A stretch of 64,000 bases of DNA. Source: Streptomyces uncialis (GTDB taxonomy: Bacteria > Actinomycetota > Actinomycetes > Streptomycetales > Streptomycetaceae). This document shows, piece by piece, positions 1-8,507 of the stretch. Below the pieces are notes generated by a model. That model was not told where the DNA came from. It searched no databases and saw only the letters and a program-made list of their open reading frames with translations. Location of the stretch: contig NZ_LFBV01000002.1 in assembly GCF_001905345.1 (NCBI RefSeq), positions 496,001 to 560,000 on the forward strand, in the 5' to 3' direction. How positions within the stretch are numbered: position 1 is the stretch's first letter; each line of letters opens with the position of its first letter. The translations under genes and the position numbers were made by a program.

Positions 1-1242
1 CCGCGCCCCGAGGCCGGCGCGCGGACGCCGGACCCCTCGCGCGCCGAGTGCCCGCCGGACCTGTCCTGCACCTGGCTTCCCGCCCCGTACCAGGAACTGG
101 GCGACGGCGACTACGGCAACCACGATCTCGCCGACCGGCCACGCGACCAGCGCGTGGACTTCATCGTCGTCCATGACACGGAGACGACCTGGGACCGGAC
201 CCTGAAACTGGTGGCCGACCCCGCGTATGTTTCGTGGCACTACACGATCCGCTCCACGGACGGACAGATCGCCCAGCATGTGCGGACCAAGGACGTGGGC
301 TGGCACGCGGGCAACTGGTACGTGAACGCGCGGTCGGTGGGGATCGAGCACGAGGGATTCCTCGCCGAGCCGGACGCCTGGTACACGGAGGCGATGTACC
401 GGTCGTCCGCGCGGCTGGTGGCGTATCTGGCGCGCGAGTTCCAGGTCCCGCTGGACCGCGCGCACATCATCGGCCACGACAACGTGCCGGGTGCCACGGC
501 CAAGAGCGTGCCCGGGATGCACACCGATCCTGGCCCGTTCTGGGACTGGCGTCACTACTTCGAGCTGCTGGGCGCGCCGTTCGAGGCGGCGCCGGACGCG
601 AGCGGCGCGCTGGTGACGGTGCTCCCCGGCTATGACGCCAACCGGCCCGAGTTCCTGGGATGTTCGGAGCCGGGAGTGCCCTGTCCCGCGCACGGTTCGG
701 GCGCGCTGCGGGTGCGCACGGAGCCCCGCGACGACGCGCCGCTCGTCCCGGACGCCGGGCTCCGGCCGGACGGCGGCGCCACGACGGCCGGGGTCAACGA
801 CACCGGGGCGCGGCTGTCCACCGGGCAGCGGTACGCGGTGGCGGAGCGGAGCGGGGAGTGGACGGCGGTCTGGTACCTGGGCCGCAAGGGGTGGTTCAGG
901 GATCCGGCGGAGCGAGGGGTGACGGTGCCTTCGCGGGGGGTCGTGGTGACACCGAAGCCGGGGCTCGTGGACGTCCCGGTGTACGGGCGGGCGTATCCGG
1001 AGGCCGCGGCGTATCCGTCGGAGGTGCCGGTCCAGCCGTTGTCGCCGCTGCCGTACCGGCTCGGGGCGGGCCAGCGGTATGTGTCGGGCGGCGAGGTGCG
1101 GGGCGAGTTCTTCCACGCGCCGTCGTTCGACACCGGGAAGCACCGGGTGGTGCGCGGTACGGAGGGCTACCACCTGATCCAGTTCGGGCACCGGGTGGCG
1201 TATGTGCGGACGGCGGACGTGGTGGTGCGGGAGGCCGACTGA
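1..1242 (+). CDS. N-acetylmuramoyl-L-alanine amidase, 5' truncated by the window edge
   Basis: Peptidoglycan amidase of the Amidase_2/PGRP type, predicted to cut the bond between MurNAc and the stem peptide. The reading frame is open from base 1, so the true start and any signal peptide lie outside the window; the GTG at 154 falls inside the fold and is not a credible start. The amidase core shows VVHDTETT, a central HYTI strand, the GHDNVPG loop and HTDPGPFWDW, which supply the usual zinc-ligand histidines. The C-terminal half (from CPAHGSGALRVRTEP to KGWFRDP) looks like an SH3b wall-binding domain. Extracellular action is inferred from the family. It stands alone, with the next gene convergent. 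Confidence 0.85.
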   Translation, partial: PRPEAGARTPDPSRAECPPDLSCTWLPAPYQELGDGDYGNHDLADRPRDQRVDFIVVHDTETTWDRTLKLVADPAYVSWHYTIRSTDGQIAQHVRTKDVGWHAGNWYVNARSVGIEHEGFLAEPDAWYTEAMYRSSARLVAYLAREFQVPLDRAHIIGHDNVPGATAKSVPGMHTDPGPFWDWRHYFELLGAPFEAAPDASGALVTVLPGYDANRPEFLGCSEPGVPCPAHGSGALRVRTEPRDDAPLVPDAGLRPDGGATTAGVNDTGARLSTGQRYAVAERSGEWTAVWYLGRKGWFRDPAERGVTVPSRGVVVTPKPGLVDVPVYGRAYPEAAAYPSEVPVQPLSPLPYRLGAGQRYVSGGEVRGEFFHAPSFDTGKHRVVRGTEGYHLIQFGHRVAYVRTADVVVREAD

Positions 1243-1313
1243 CCGGCGGAAACACCCCCGGGACGACGGGACCCCGCGGGGCCGGCTGCCGCGCGGGGTA
1301 GGGGGACGGTGGA

Positions 1314-1814
1314 TCAGCCCTGCTGGAAGAGTTCCGCGGGCAGGGGCTTCAGAAGGGCGTAGAGGTCGTCGGTGATGGGACGGTCCCAGGCGGCGATGGT
1401 GACGAGGACGCCGTCGCTGCGGTCGAACTGGACACAGGAGATCCGGCTCTCGGAGAGCTTGATCCGGCGCACGATGAGGAGGTTGTCGCCCTGCATCACC
1501 GGTACGTCCTCGGAGCCCGTGACGGTGACCTCCTCGTCGTTCTCCAGGGCGAGCAGGAGCTGGGCGACCTCGAAGGGGATCTGGCCGTCGGCGACCTCGC
1601 GGGCGGGGGAGCCCGTGGGGAGGTTGCCGATGATCATCGCGGGGCCGCGCCCGCCGAACAGGTCGTAGCGCAGGAACACACCCTGACAACTGCCGTCGGG
1701 GGCCGGCAGGAGTCCGGCGCCGAGGTTGCCGGGCCAGTCGCCCGGGTCCATGGCCAGAACGTCGAAGTCAGGGCCCGCAGGGGTCGCGGCGCCGCGTCGG
1801 CGGAGGAAGGACAT
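1314..1814 (-). CDS. Conserved hypothetical protein, 166 aa
   Basis: I do not recognise this family. The ATG at 1814 (MSFLRRRG) is the likely start, because upstream codons read as low-complexity Pro/Arg/Ser sequence. The protein is soluble with no signal peptide or membrane segment, mixed alpha/beta, with a hydrophobic core (GVFLRYDLFGG, AMIIGNLPTG) and an acidic stretch (LALENDEEVTVTG). The coding pattern is convincing for Streptomyces. It is convergent with the amidase and lies in tandem with the CGNR regulator upstream. No function is assigned. Confidence 0.7.
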   Translation of the reverse strand: MSFLRRRGAATPAGPDFDVLAMDPGDWPGNLGAGLLPAPDGSCQGVFLRYDLFGGRGPAMIIGNLPTGSPAREVADGQIPFEVAQLLLALENDEEVTVTGSEDVPVMQGDNLLIVRRIKLSESRISCVQFDRSDGVLVTIAAWDRPITDDLYALLKPLPAELFQQG

Positions 1815-1878
1815 GCGGCCATGGTACGTCGTGGAGCGGGCCGGAATCCGCCGTGCGGGCGGATGTCCGCGAAGGCGC

Positions 1879-2514
1879 TCAGCCCGCCGCCCGGTGGCGT
1901 TCGTGATGGCGGGCGACCCGGGCCCGGTTGCCGCAGGAGGGCTTGCACCATTCCTGGCGCGGATGGTCCTTGAGGAAGTAGCGGACGCAGCGGGGGGCGT
2001 GGCAGGCCCGCAGCCGCGCCAGATCGGGGCCGGTGAGGAAGTCCGCGGCGGCGCTCGCGAGGGTGGCGAGGAGCAGGTCACCGGGTTCGGCGGGGGCGGC
2101 GGGGAGGTGCCGCGCGGCGGGCCGGTCGCCCTCGGGCCAGCGCAGCACGGGGACGGTGGGGACCCGGCGCGCGGCGGTGTTCAGCACGGCGAGGGCGTCG
2201 GGTACGGGCATGAGGCGATCCGCGTCGGCGGGGCTGGGGGCCGCCGGGCGCACGGCCCGGGCGAGCAGCGCCCGCAGTGCGGCGCGCAGCTCGCGGACCT
2301 GTCCGAGAGTGGCCGGATCCGCTGTGCCGCGGTCGGCGCCCGGGGCAGGGCCGAAGGCCCCGGCCCGCCGCTGGACCCAGGCGGTGAGGCCCGCGATGTC
2401 GCCGAGGTCGTCGGCGACCCCGCCACGGCCGTCGTGACGGATGGTGAGCGCGAGGTCCAGGGCGAGGGGCGGGGCCGCCGGGACGGCGGAGGGCGGGGCT
2501 TCCATGTCCGCCAT
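1879..2514 (-). CDS. CGNR zinc-finger regulator with ABATE domain
   Basis: Putative stress-type transcriptional regulator of 211 aa. The N-terminal two thirds fit the ABATE domain (LALDLALTIRHDG, then a helical region). The C-terminus carries a CGNR zinc finger: CHAPRC, then WCKPSCGNRARVARHHERHR, giving four zinc-ligand cysteines and the CGNR signature. Starts at 2514 (MADMEAP) or 2505 are both possible; an earlier in-frame ATG at about 2550 would place the upstream dyad inside the gene. It is divergent from a PNPOx-family gene, and a 31-bp inverted repeat sits between them, so autoregulation and control of the neighbour is the natural inference. Confidence 0.8.
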   Translation of the reverse strand: MADMEAPPSAVPAAPPLALDLALTIRHDGRGGVADDLGDIAGLTAWVQRRAGAFGPAPGADRGTADPATLGQVRELRAALRALLARAVRPAAPSPADADRLMPVPDALAVLNTAARRVPTVPVLRWPEGDRPAARHLPAAPAEPGDLLLATLASAAADFLTGPDLARLRACHAPRCVRYFLKDHPRQEWCKPSCGNRARVARHHERHRAAG

Positions 2515-2523
2515 TGTAGCGGT

Positions 2524-2554
2524 GCTAATGATAACTTCCACGGTAACCATTAGC
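2524..2554. promoter_or_regulatory. Inverted repeat in divergent promoter, candidate CGNR operator
   Basis: Half-sites GCTAATGATAAC and GTAACCATTAGC face each other across a 7-bp spacer. The outer seven bases are perfectly complementary and 10 of 12 match overall. The AT-rich composition stands out in 70% GC DNA. It lies between the start of the CGNR gene and the start of the PNPOx-family gene. Confidence 0.6.
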
Positions 2555-2584
2555 CGGATGGGGCCGATCACGGGAGGGCACCGG

Positions 2585-3316
2585 ATGCGCGGATCACCGG
2601 GCACACACACGAGCGGACACGCGAACACCCGCACGGGCACCGGGCAGGCGTCGCGGGAGGAGAGCGGCGATCTCCGTGAACTGCTGCGCGGGCTGGAGGT
2701 GTTCGCCGGGGAGCTGCCCGGGTTCGATCCCGCGGCGGCGCCGGACACCCCGGTGGAGCTGTTCACCGAGTGGCTGCGGCACGCGCTGCGCTCCGGGGTC
2801 CGCGAACCGCACGCGATGACCCTGTCGACGGCGGACCACCAGGGCGATCCGGTGGCGCGGACCCTGATCCTCAAGGGCGTGGACCGGGACGGCTGGCGGT
2901 TCGCGGCGGACCGCACCAGCCCCAAGGGCCGCCAGCTCGCGGCCCGCCCGTACGCGGCACTCACGTTCTACTGGCCGCCGCTGGCCCGGCAGGTCCGGGT
3001 GCGGGGGCCCGTCGTGGCGGAGGACGCCGACCGGAGCGCGGCGGACTTCCTGGCCCGGGGCGCGGGCGCCCGTGCCGAGGCCCTGCTGGGGCGGCAGTCG
3101 GAGCCCCTCACGGACCTCGGTGAACGCGACCGCGCGGTGGCCGCGTCCCTGGCCCGGCTGGACCGGGAGCCGGGTCTGGTCCCTTCGGGCTGGACCCTGC
3201 ACACCGTACGGCCGGAGTCGGTCGAGTTCTGGCAGGGCGACAAGGAGCGGCGGCACACCCGGCTGCGCTACACCCCCGGGGCGGCGGGCTGGCACCGGGA
3301 GCTGCTGTGGCCGTGA
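2585..3316 (+). CDS. Pyridoxamine 5'-phosphate oxidase family flavoprotein
   Basis: FMN-binding split-barrel protein of 243 aa resembling PdxH, which oxidises pyridoxamine/pyridoxine 5'-phosphate to PLP. The PdxH-like signature is present: the AMTLSTADHQGDPVARTLIL strand pair, LKGVDRDGWRFAADRTSPKG, the YWPPLARQVRVRG loop and the C-terminal VEFWQGDKERRHTRLRY (family: PxxxEFWQGxxxRLHDR). The ATG at 2585 follows GGGAGG at good spacing. The N-terminal ~25 residues are Thr/Gly/His-rich and probably disordered. It is divergent from the CGNR regulator and overlaps the next gene. A paralogue with another substrate cannot be excluded, because the final WQG..R..R motif is slightly altered. Confidence 0.8.
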   Translation: MRGSPGTHTSGHANTRTGTGQASREESGDLRELLRGLEVFAGELPGFDPAAAPDTPVELFTEWLRHALRSGVREPHAMTLSTADHQGDPVARTLILKGVDRDGWRFAADRTSPKGRQLAARPYAALTFYWPPLARQVRVRGPVVAEDADRSAADFLARGAGARAEALLGRQSEPLTDLGERDRAVAASLARLDREPGLVPSGWTLHTVRPESVEFWQGDKERRHTRLRYTPGAAGWHRELLWP

Positions 3317-4035
3317 GGGGCGACGTCCTCGACTACTGGCGGGCCGGGACGGGCATGGTGCCCGACGAGGTGTGGGAACATCCCGGACCGCGCGTGCTGG
3401 TACTCGCGGAGAACGGCCTGACCGTCCTACCGGACCGGATCGGCACCCTGCGTGAGCTGCACACCCTCGATCTCGGGCACAACCACCTCACGACGCTGCC
3501 GGACAGCATCGGCGACCTCACCGGTCTCGACCGGTGCCTCTACGTCCACGACAACCGGCTCACCGAGCTGCCCGCCACCCTGGGGCGGCTGCGGCGGCTG
3601 ACGTATCTGAACGTCGGCGAGAACCGGCTCACCGCACTGCCGGGCAGCCTCGGGGGTCTGCGCGCGCTGATGGAGCTGCGCGCACAGCACAACGAACTCG
3701 CCTCACTCCCGGAGGAGTTGGGCTCGCTCGTCGCACTGCGGGAACTCTGGCTGCGTGGCAACCGGCTCACGGACCTGCCCCGTTCGGCGGGGCTGCTGCG
3801 GGAGTTGCGGGAACTGGAGCTGCGGGAGAACGCCTTCACCGCCGTACCCGAGGCGCTGCGCGGACTGCCGTCGCTGCGGCGCCTGGACCTGCGGGGCAAC
3901 GCGGTGCGGGAACTGCCGGACTGGGTCGCGCAACTGCCCGCGCTGGAGAAGCTCGATCTGCGATGGAACGGTACGGAGGTGGCCCCCGCGCTGCTGCGGC
4001 GGCTGACCGGGCGGGGCTGTGTGGTGCTGCGCTGA
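3307..4035 (+). CDS. Leucine-rich repeat protein
   Basis: Cytoplasmic LRR protein of 242 aa with about eight repeats of roughly 23 residues following L..L.LG.N.LT.LP.SIG.L (for example HTLDLGHNHLTTLPDSIGDL). It belongs to the plant/bacterial 'PIRL/SDS22-like' short LRR class and probably mediates protein-protein contact. There is no signal peptide or anchor. GTG at 3307 is used here; GTG at 3313 would give the standard 4-bp GTGA overlap with the PNPOx gene. The overlap indicates translational coupling, but no direct functional link is known. Confidence 0.8.
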   Translation: MAVRGDVLDYWRAGTGMVPDEVWEHPGPRVLVLAENGLTVLPDRIGTLRELHTLDLGHNHLTTLPDSIGDLTGLDRCLYVHDNRLTELPATLGRLRRLTYLNVGENRLTALPGSLGGLRALMELRAQHNELASLPEELGSLVALRELWLRGNRLTDLPRSAGLLRELRELELRENAFTAVPEALRGLPSLRRLDLRGNAVRELPDWVAQLPALEKLDLRWNGTEVAPALLRRLTGRGCVVLR

Positions 4036-4290
4036 GCGTTCCGGGACGGGGTGCGATCCGGTCCGGCGCCTGAGCGGGTCCGGCTTCTGATCCTGCCCGG
4101 CGCCTCACCCGGTACGGCTTCTGAACCGGTCCGGCGTCTTGCGGGCGCCCGTCGTGCGAGGCGGGTCGCCCGTCCGTGTACGGAGGTCCGGGGTGTCACG
4201 TACAGGGGGCCGGGGCGTCACGTGCGGCGGGGCCGGGGCGCGGGGAGCGTGTCCGACGCGTCCCGGACCCGCCGGGGGTGCCGGGCCGGG

Positions 4291-5196
4291 TCAGTCGTCC
4301 TCGCCGTCCTCCGGGGGGACGACGGCGACGGGGCTCGCCGCGTGCAGCAGCACGGCCTGGGTGACAGAGCCGAGCAGACGCGCGGGCTTCAGCAGCCGTC
4401 GGCGGTGCCGGCCCACGACGATCAGTTCGGCGTCCTTCGACGCGCCGACGATATGTCCGGCCGCGTCCCCCGGGGCCGCGACGACCGCGACCCGTACATC
4501 GGGGTGCTCCGCGCGGTAGGGGGCGACGATGTCGCCGATCAGCGCGACGATCTCGTCCTGGGCGGCCTGCTGGTCGGACTCCGAGGGGACGAACCCGCCC
4601 ACGGCCGTCCAGACGTACTCCGGCCAGGGGAAGGCCGACACCACATCGACGCGGGCGCCCATCCGGTCGGCGGCGTCGAACGCGAAGGCGAGGGTGTGGG
4701 CGTCCGGGGCCTCGACGGACGCGCCGACGACCACGCGGGGTCCGGGCTCCACCTCGGACTCGTTGTGGATCTCCCGGCCCTCCTGCGGGACGATCACCAC
4801 GGGGCAGGCGGCGTCCCGGGCGGCGGCCATGCCGTTGGAGCCGAGCAGCAGGCTGGCGAAGCCGCCGCGGCCGCGCGAGCCGAGCACGATGAGCTGCGCC
4901 GAGTCACCGAGACCGGGGATCACGGAGCCGGGTGAGCCCTCGTAGTCGAGGTACTCGACGGGCGGCAGTCCGGCGCGGTCGGCCAGCCGGTCGCGCACCT
5001 GGCTGAGTACGGGATCGACGGCGGGCGGCTCCTCACCGGACACCAGGACGTCGGTCTGGTTCGACGGGGCGTACTGACGGACATGGACCACCCGCAGGGT
5101 GGTGCCGCGCCGTTCCGTCTCCGCCAGCGCCCAGTCCAGGGCGCGCAGGCTGCTGTCCGATCCGTCCACGGCGGCGATGACGGGCAGGGTGCTCAT
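4291..5196 (-). CDS. Universal stress protein, tandem UspA domains
   Basis: 301-aa protein with two UspA folds, each about 140 residues. The first has VIAAVDGSDSSLRALDWAL and the ATP-loop VLGSRGRGGFASLLLGSNG. The second has VVVGASVEAPDAHTLAFAF and VVGRHRRRLLKPARLLGSVT, where the glycine motif is less complete. ATG 5196 follows GAGGAA; an upstream in-frame ATG at 5226 has no ribosome binding site. Such proteins bind ATP and act in hypoxia or stress survival in actinobacteria. It is monocistronic, with a 7-bp-arm inverted repeat about 110 bp upstream. Confidence 0.88.
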   Translation of the reverse strand: MSTLPVIAAVDGSDSSLRALDWALAETERRGTTLRVVHVRQYAPSNQTDVLVSGEEPPAVDPVLSQVRDRLADRAGLPPVEYLDYEGSPGSVIPGLGDSAQLIVLGSRGRGGFASLLLGSNGMAAARDAACPVVIVPQEGREIHNESEVEPGPRVVVGASVEAPDAHTLAFAFDAADRMGARVDVVSAFPWPEYVWTAVGGFVPSESDQQAAQDEIVALIGDIVAPYRAEHPDVRVAVVAAPGDAAGHIVGASKDAELIVVGRHRRRLLKPARLLGSVTQAVLLHAASPVAVVPPEDGEDD

Positions 5197-5591
5197 GGGT
5201 TCCTCGTCTTCCGGCGACTGAGTCATGACAGTTCGGCGGCCCGCGCCGCACGGCCGTCATGATCGACTGTTGCTGCTGTCAGCCTGTCGCACGGGGGGAC
5301 CCCGGGACAGGGCCGAAGGTCACGTGTCCCGAAGAATCACCGGAACCGTCCCGCATCACCACCCTGGCCGGAGCCGCTGGAGCCGTCGGAGCAGTTGGGC
5401 CCGCCCGGCCGTCCCGGCCGTGCCCCGGGCTGACGGCTCCTCAGCCCGGGGCGCGACGGCGACCGGGGACGGGACGGGCGCAGCGCCCCGCGCTCGGGCC
5501 CGTACGCGCGGGCCCGAGCGTTCCCGCAGGTCCGAGCGTCCTCGTAGGCCAGGAGGTGTCCGTACCGGGAATCGGAGTGGTCCCTGCGGGA
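5197..5591. other. Intergenic region upstream of the USP gene
   Basis: About 395 bp with no credible gene; frames here are Arg/Pro-rich with no coding signature. The one notable element is an inverted repeat CGGGACA-N15-TGTCCCG at 5303-5331, about 110 bp upstream of the USP start, which could be a regulator site. The remainder is GC-rich and unremarkable. Confidence 0.5.
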
Positions 5592-5834
5592 TCAGGTCAG
5601 GTCGAACTCGCCCTCGCGGGCGTTCAGCACGAAGGCCCCCCACTCGGCCGGGGTGAAGATCAGCGAGGGGCTGCCGGGGCGACGGCTGTTGCGCATCGCG
5701 ATGAATCCCTCGACGAAGGCGATCTGGACGTCCCCGCGTCCACGGCTGCTCGACCGCCAGTCGGCTTCGCTCAGATCCAGTTCCGGTGTCTCCCCGCCCC
5801 TGAGCGGATAGTGCTGGGTGGTGCTGTCGGCCAC
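5592..5834 (-). CDS. DUF397 small protein
   Basis: 80-aa DUF397 protein. The family signature is clear: LSEADWRSSSRGR, then VQIAFVEGFIAMRNSRRPGSPSLIFTP in outline, then EWGAFVLNAREGEFD. The GTG start at 5834 follows GGGAGGA. Members usually sit beside an XRE-family regulator and act as small partners in development or secondary metabolism. No such regulator is adjacent, so this is an orphan copy. Confidence 0.88.
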   Translation of the reverse strand: MADSTTQHYPLRGGETPELDLSEADWRSSSRGRGDVQIAFVEGFIAMRNSRRPGSPSLIFTPAEWGAFVLNAREGEFDLT

Positions 5835-6004
5835 GTCCGTGCTCCTCCCGGTTCGTCGTCGGCGGTCAGCCTAGCGAGCGGTCCGGGGCCGGGAACCGAT
5901 CGCGGGCACGGCGGCGGGGACTGTTTCCGTCCGCGGGCCGTTCGCGTTCCGTTCGCGGGCCGATTCCGTGCGCGGTGGGCGCGAGGGGGGCGTGCCCTGC
6001 GTGG

Positions 6005-6727
6005 TCAGGACGCGAGGAACGGCTCCACCACGGCGAGGAAGTCACCAGGGCGTTCCCGGTGCACGAGATGCCCCGCGTCGATGGTCACCACCCGGGCGTC
6101 CGGGACGAGTCCGGCGAGGACGAGGATCTGGTCCTGCGGGATGAAGCTGGCCGGGCCACCGCCTATGAGCAGGGTGGGCGCGGTGATCCGCGCCATCCCG
6201 TCCCACCAGTCCGCGCCCGGCGTGTTGCGCTGCCGGTCGGTGGCCAGGATCATCTCCCAGTCGTACGGCAGCTCCCCGCCGGGGCGTTCGGCGGGTGGGC
6301 GCGGCGGGTCCAGCGGGATCGGCGCGGGGACGTCCTCCAGCACCAGGCGGCTTACCCGGCCGGGCTCGCGCTGGGCCAGCAGATACGCCACCGCGCCGCC
6401 CAGGCTGTGGCCGATCACGGCGGTCCGGCCGATCCCGAGCGCGTCGAGGAAGGCACCCACGTCATCACGCATCGCCTCGTACGTGTACCCGCCGGACCAT
6501 TCGCTGCGGCCGTGCCCGGGCAGATCGGGGGCGAGGACCCGGTGCCGCACCGCGAGGGCGGTGGCCACCTCGGCCCAGTCGCCGCCGTCGGCGCCCCGGC
6601 AGTGCAGCAGCAGGACCGGAGGCGCGGCCGGATCGCCCCAGGTCCGGTAGGCGAGCGCAACGCCGCCCGCCCGTACGGTGATCGGTGTGCCGGGCGGCAC
6701 CGTGTCGTGGATGGTCGCGTCGTCCAT
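6005..6727 (-). CDS. Alpha/beta hydrolase
   Basis: 240-aa cytosolic alpha/beta hydrolase. It has the oxyanion strand VLLLHCRGADGGDW, the nucleophile elbow GHSLGG with its serine, an acid-side strand TLLIGG and the catalytic histidine in DAGHLVHRERPGDF. The ligand 'HCRGADG' in place of the common HGxPG is slightly unusual. ATG at 6727 (MDDATIHD) is chosen because upstream codons lose hydrolase similarity. It lies just downstream of, and on the same strand as, the MFS gene, so the two may be co-transcribed. The substrate is unknown; esterase or haloperoxidase-like activity is typical. Confidence 0.82.
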   Translation of the reverse strand: MDDATIHDTVPPGTPITVRAGGVALAYRTWGDPAAPPVLLLHCRGADGGDWAEVATALAVRHRVLAPDLPGHGRSEWSGGYTYEAMRDDVGAFLDALGIGRTAVIGHSLGGAVAYLLAQREPGRVSRLVLEDVPAPIPLDPPRPPAERPGGELPYDWEMILATDRQRNTPGADWWDGMARITAPTLLIGGGPASFIPQDQILVLAGLVPDARVVTIDAGHLVHRERPGDFLAVVEPFLAS

Positions 6728-6845
6728 GATCCGCAACGTAACCGGGTCGCGCCTGGTCCGGTACCCCGCTCCGCGCTCGGCGCAGCCGTACGGCCGTCCG
6801 CGAACAGGGGTTGACGCGCGGGGCCCCGGGGACCGCGGGCTCCGT

Positions 6846-8324
6846 TCAGGCCGCGCGGGTGCGGACGGCGAGCAGCGCGGCCACGGCGCAGGGGACGAGC
6901 AGCAGCACGAACGCGGCGCGGTAGCCCCCGTGGCCGCTGGACCCGGCCCCGAGGAAGGCGTTGAACACACCGGAGCCGAGGGCCAGTACCGTCACCTGTC
7001 CGAGGTTCTGACTGGTCTGCATCGAGCTGCTGGCGTAGCCCTGACGGCCGCGTGGGCTGTGGGACAGCGCCAGCACGGTCAGGGACGGGGCGTACATGCC
7101 CATGCCGACGGCGGCGACGACCATCGCCGACGCGGCGACCGGATCGGGCGCCCCGGGCAGCGTTCCGACGGCCGCGACGGCTACCGCCACGCCTTGCACC
7201 AGGGCCCCGGCGACGACGAGCCGGTGGCGCGGGGCGCGTTCCAGCAGCCGTCCCTGTACCGCCGACGAGGCGGCCCAGGCGAGGGCGGCGCCGGTGAAGG
7301 CGAGGCCGATCACCAGGGGCGGCACCTCGCGTTCGGTGACGAGGAACAGCGGGACGAGGGCCTCCAGGGTGAAGAACACCCCCGAGCCCAGACCGCACAG
7401 CAGCACCGTGGCGGGGAGACCGCGGACGGCCCGCCAGGTGCCCCGGGGCAGCAGCCGGGGCGCGAACGCCACCAGCAGGACGAGGCCGCCGACGGTGAAC
7501 AGCAGATGCCGCGCGTCCCAGCCGGAGACGCCGTACTGACCCAGTGCGGCGCCGACGCTCACGGCGGCGGCGACCAGCAGCGCGGGGCGGGGCGCGCCGT
7601 CGGGCGGCGGGGCGGACGCGGTCCGCCAGGACGGGCCGCGCAGCAAAGCCACCACGGCGAGGGCGGGGACGAGGGTGAGCGCGGCGAGTCCGAGGAACAC
7701 CGCGCGCCAGGACCAGGTCTCCGCCACGAGTCCCGCGAGCGGCGGTCCGACCAGGGAAGGGACGATCCAGCAGGTGCTCATCAGCGCGAGCGCGCGCGGC
7801 CGCAGCCGGTCCGGATAGGCCTGGCCGATGGCGGTGTTGATGGCCACCGCGACCATCCCGGCGGCGAGTCCGTCGAGGAAGCGGCCGGCCGCCAGCTGCC
7901 AGATCGAGGTGCTGGCCCCGGACACCAGCAGGGTGACCACCGCCAGTGCCATGCCGAGGGCCAGCGGGCGGTGTGCCCCGGCCCTGTCCGCCCAGTGTCC
8001 GCCGAGGACCCCGCCGAGCAGGCTCGCGGCGACGAAACAGCCCGCGACCAGCGGGAAGAGGGACACCCCGTCGAGGTCCCGCGCGGCCGTCGGCAGTGTG
8101 GGCACCACCGCGAGGGCGGCGAGTCCGGTCAGGAACATCACCGCCGCGAACAGGGAGGTCGCGGCGGCGTACTCCCGCGAGAACAGCCCTTCGGCGGGGG
8201 CGGGCCGGTCCGGCACGGTCCCCCCGGCGGGGGCCTTGCCGGAGGGTTCGGGGGACGCCGTGGAGGAGCCGCCCGTCGAGCGTTTCGGATCATCGGTCAC
8301 GAGCGGACAAGCTATGCGCGGCAC
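6846..8324 (-). CDS. MFS transporter (drug/metabolite efflux type)
   Basis: 492-aa multi-pass membrane protein of the major facilitator superfamily, probably a proton-driven exporter. About 12-14 hydrophobic helices are visible. The loop 2-3 signature reads GGVLGGHWADRAGAHRP, and a motif C-like glycine/proline helix (VGPPLAGLVAETWSW) suggests an antiporter of the DHA family. The first ~45 residues are hydrophilic and Pro/Gly-rich, so the start is uncertain: GTG at 8324 or GTG at 8300. Neither has a strong ribosome binding site. The hydrolase follows on the same strand. Confidence 0.85.
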   Translation of the reverse strand: MPRIACPLVTDDPKRSTGGSSTASPEPSGKAPAGGTVPDRPAPAEGLFSREYAAATSLFAAVMFLTGLAALAVVPTLPTAARDLDGVSLFPLVAGCFVAASLLGGVLGGHWADRAGAHRPLALGMALAVVTLLVSGASTSIWQLAAGRFLDGLAAGMVAVAINTAIGQAYPDRLRPRALALMSTCWIVPSLVGPPLAGLVAETWSWRAVFLGLAALTLVPALAVVALLRGPSWRTASAPPPDGAPRPALLVAAAVSVGAALGQYGVSGWDARHLLFTVGGLVLLVAFAPRLLPRGTWRAVRGLPATVLLCGLGSGVFFTLEALVPLFLVTEREVPPLVIGLAFTGAALAWAASSAVQGRLLERAPRHRLVVAGALVQGVAVAVAAVGTLPGAPDPVAASAMVVAAVGMGMYAPSLTVLALSHSPRGRQGYASSSMQTSQNLGQVTVLALGSGVFNAFLGAGSSGHGGYRAAFVLLLVPCAVAALLAVRTRAA

Positions 8325-8453
8325 TTGGCGTGTGCCACTGGTTTTCCACCCGGCCGACCTGACCAGCTCTGACCAGCCCCGGCGCGGGTCGGTCGGGTCG
8401 GTCGGGTCGGTACGGACGACTCATGACAGCCCCCGGTCGGACCTGTGACGGCC

Positions 8454-8502
8454 CCGCACCCGCACCCGCACCCGCACCCGCACCCGCACCCGCACCCGCA
8501 CC
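8454..8502. repeat. Hexamer tandem repeat (CCGCAC)n, about 8 copies
   Basis: Perfect 6-bp tandem array immediately 3' of the acyl-CoA synthetase stop codon, in the gap before the MFS gene. A frame through it encodes only Pro-His repeats and is not considered a gene. Copy number is likely to vary between strains. Confidence 0.85.
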
Positions 8503-8507
8503 GACGG

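Noticed and set aside
6678..8372. Long plus-strand open frame opposite the MFS gene (Gly/Gln/His-rich)
   Set aside because: Composition is that of an antisense shadow in high-GC DNA; the minus strand encodes a clear MFS transporter.
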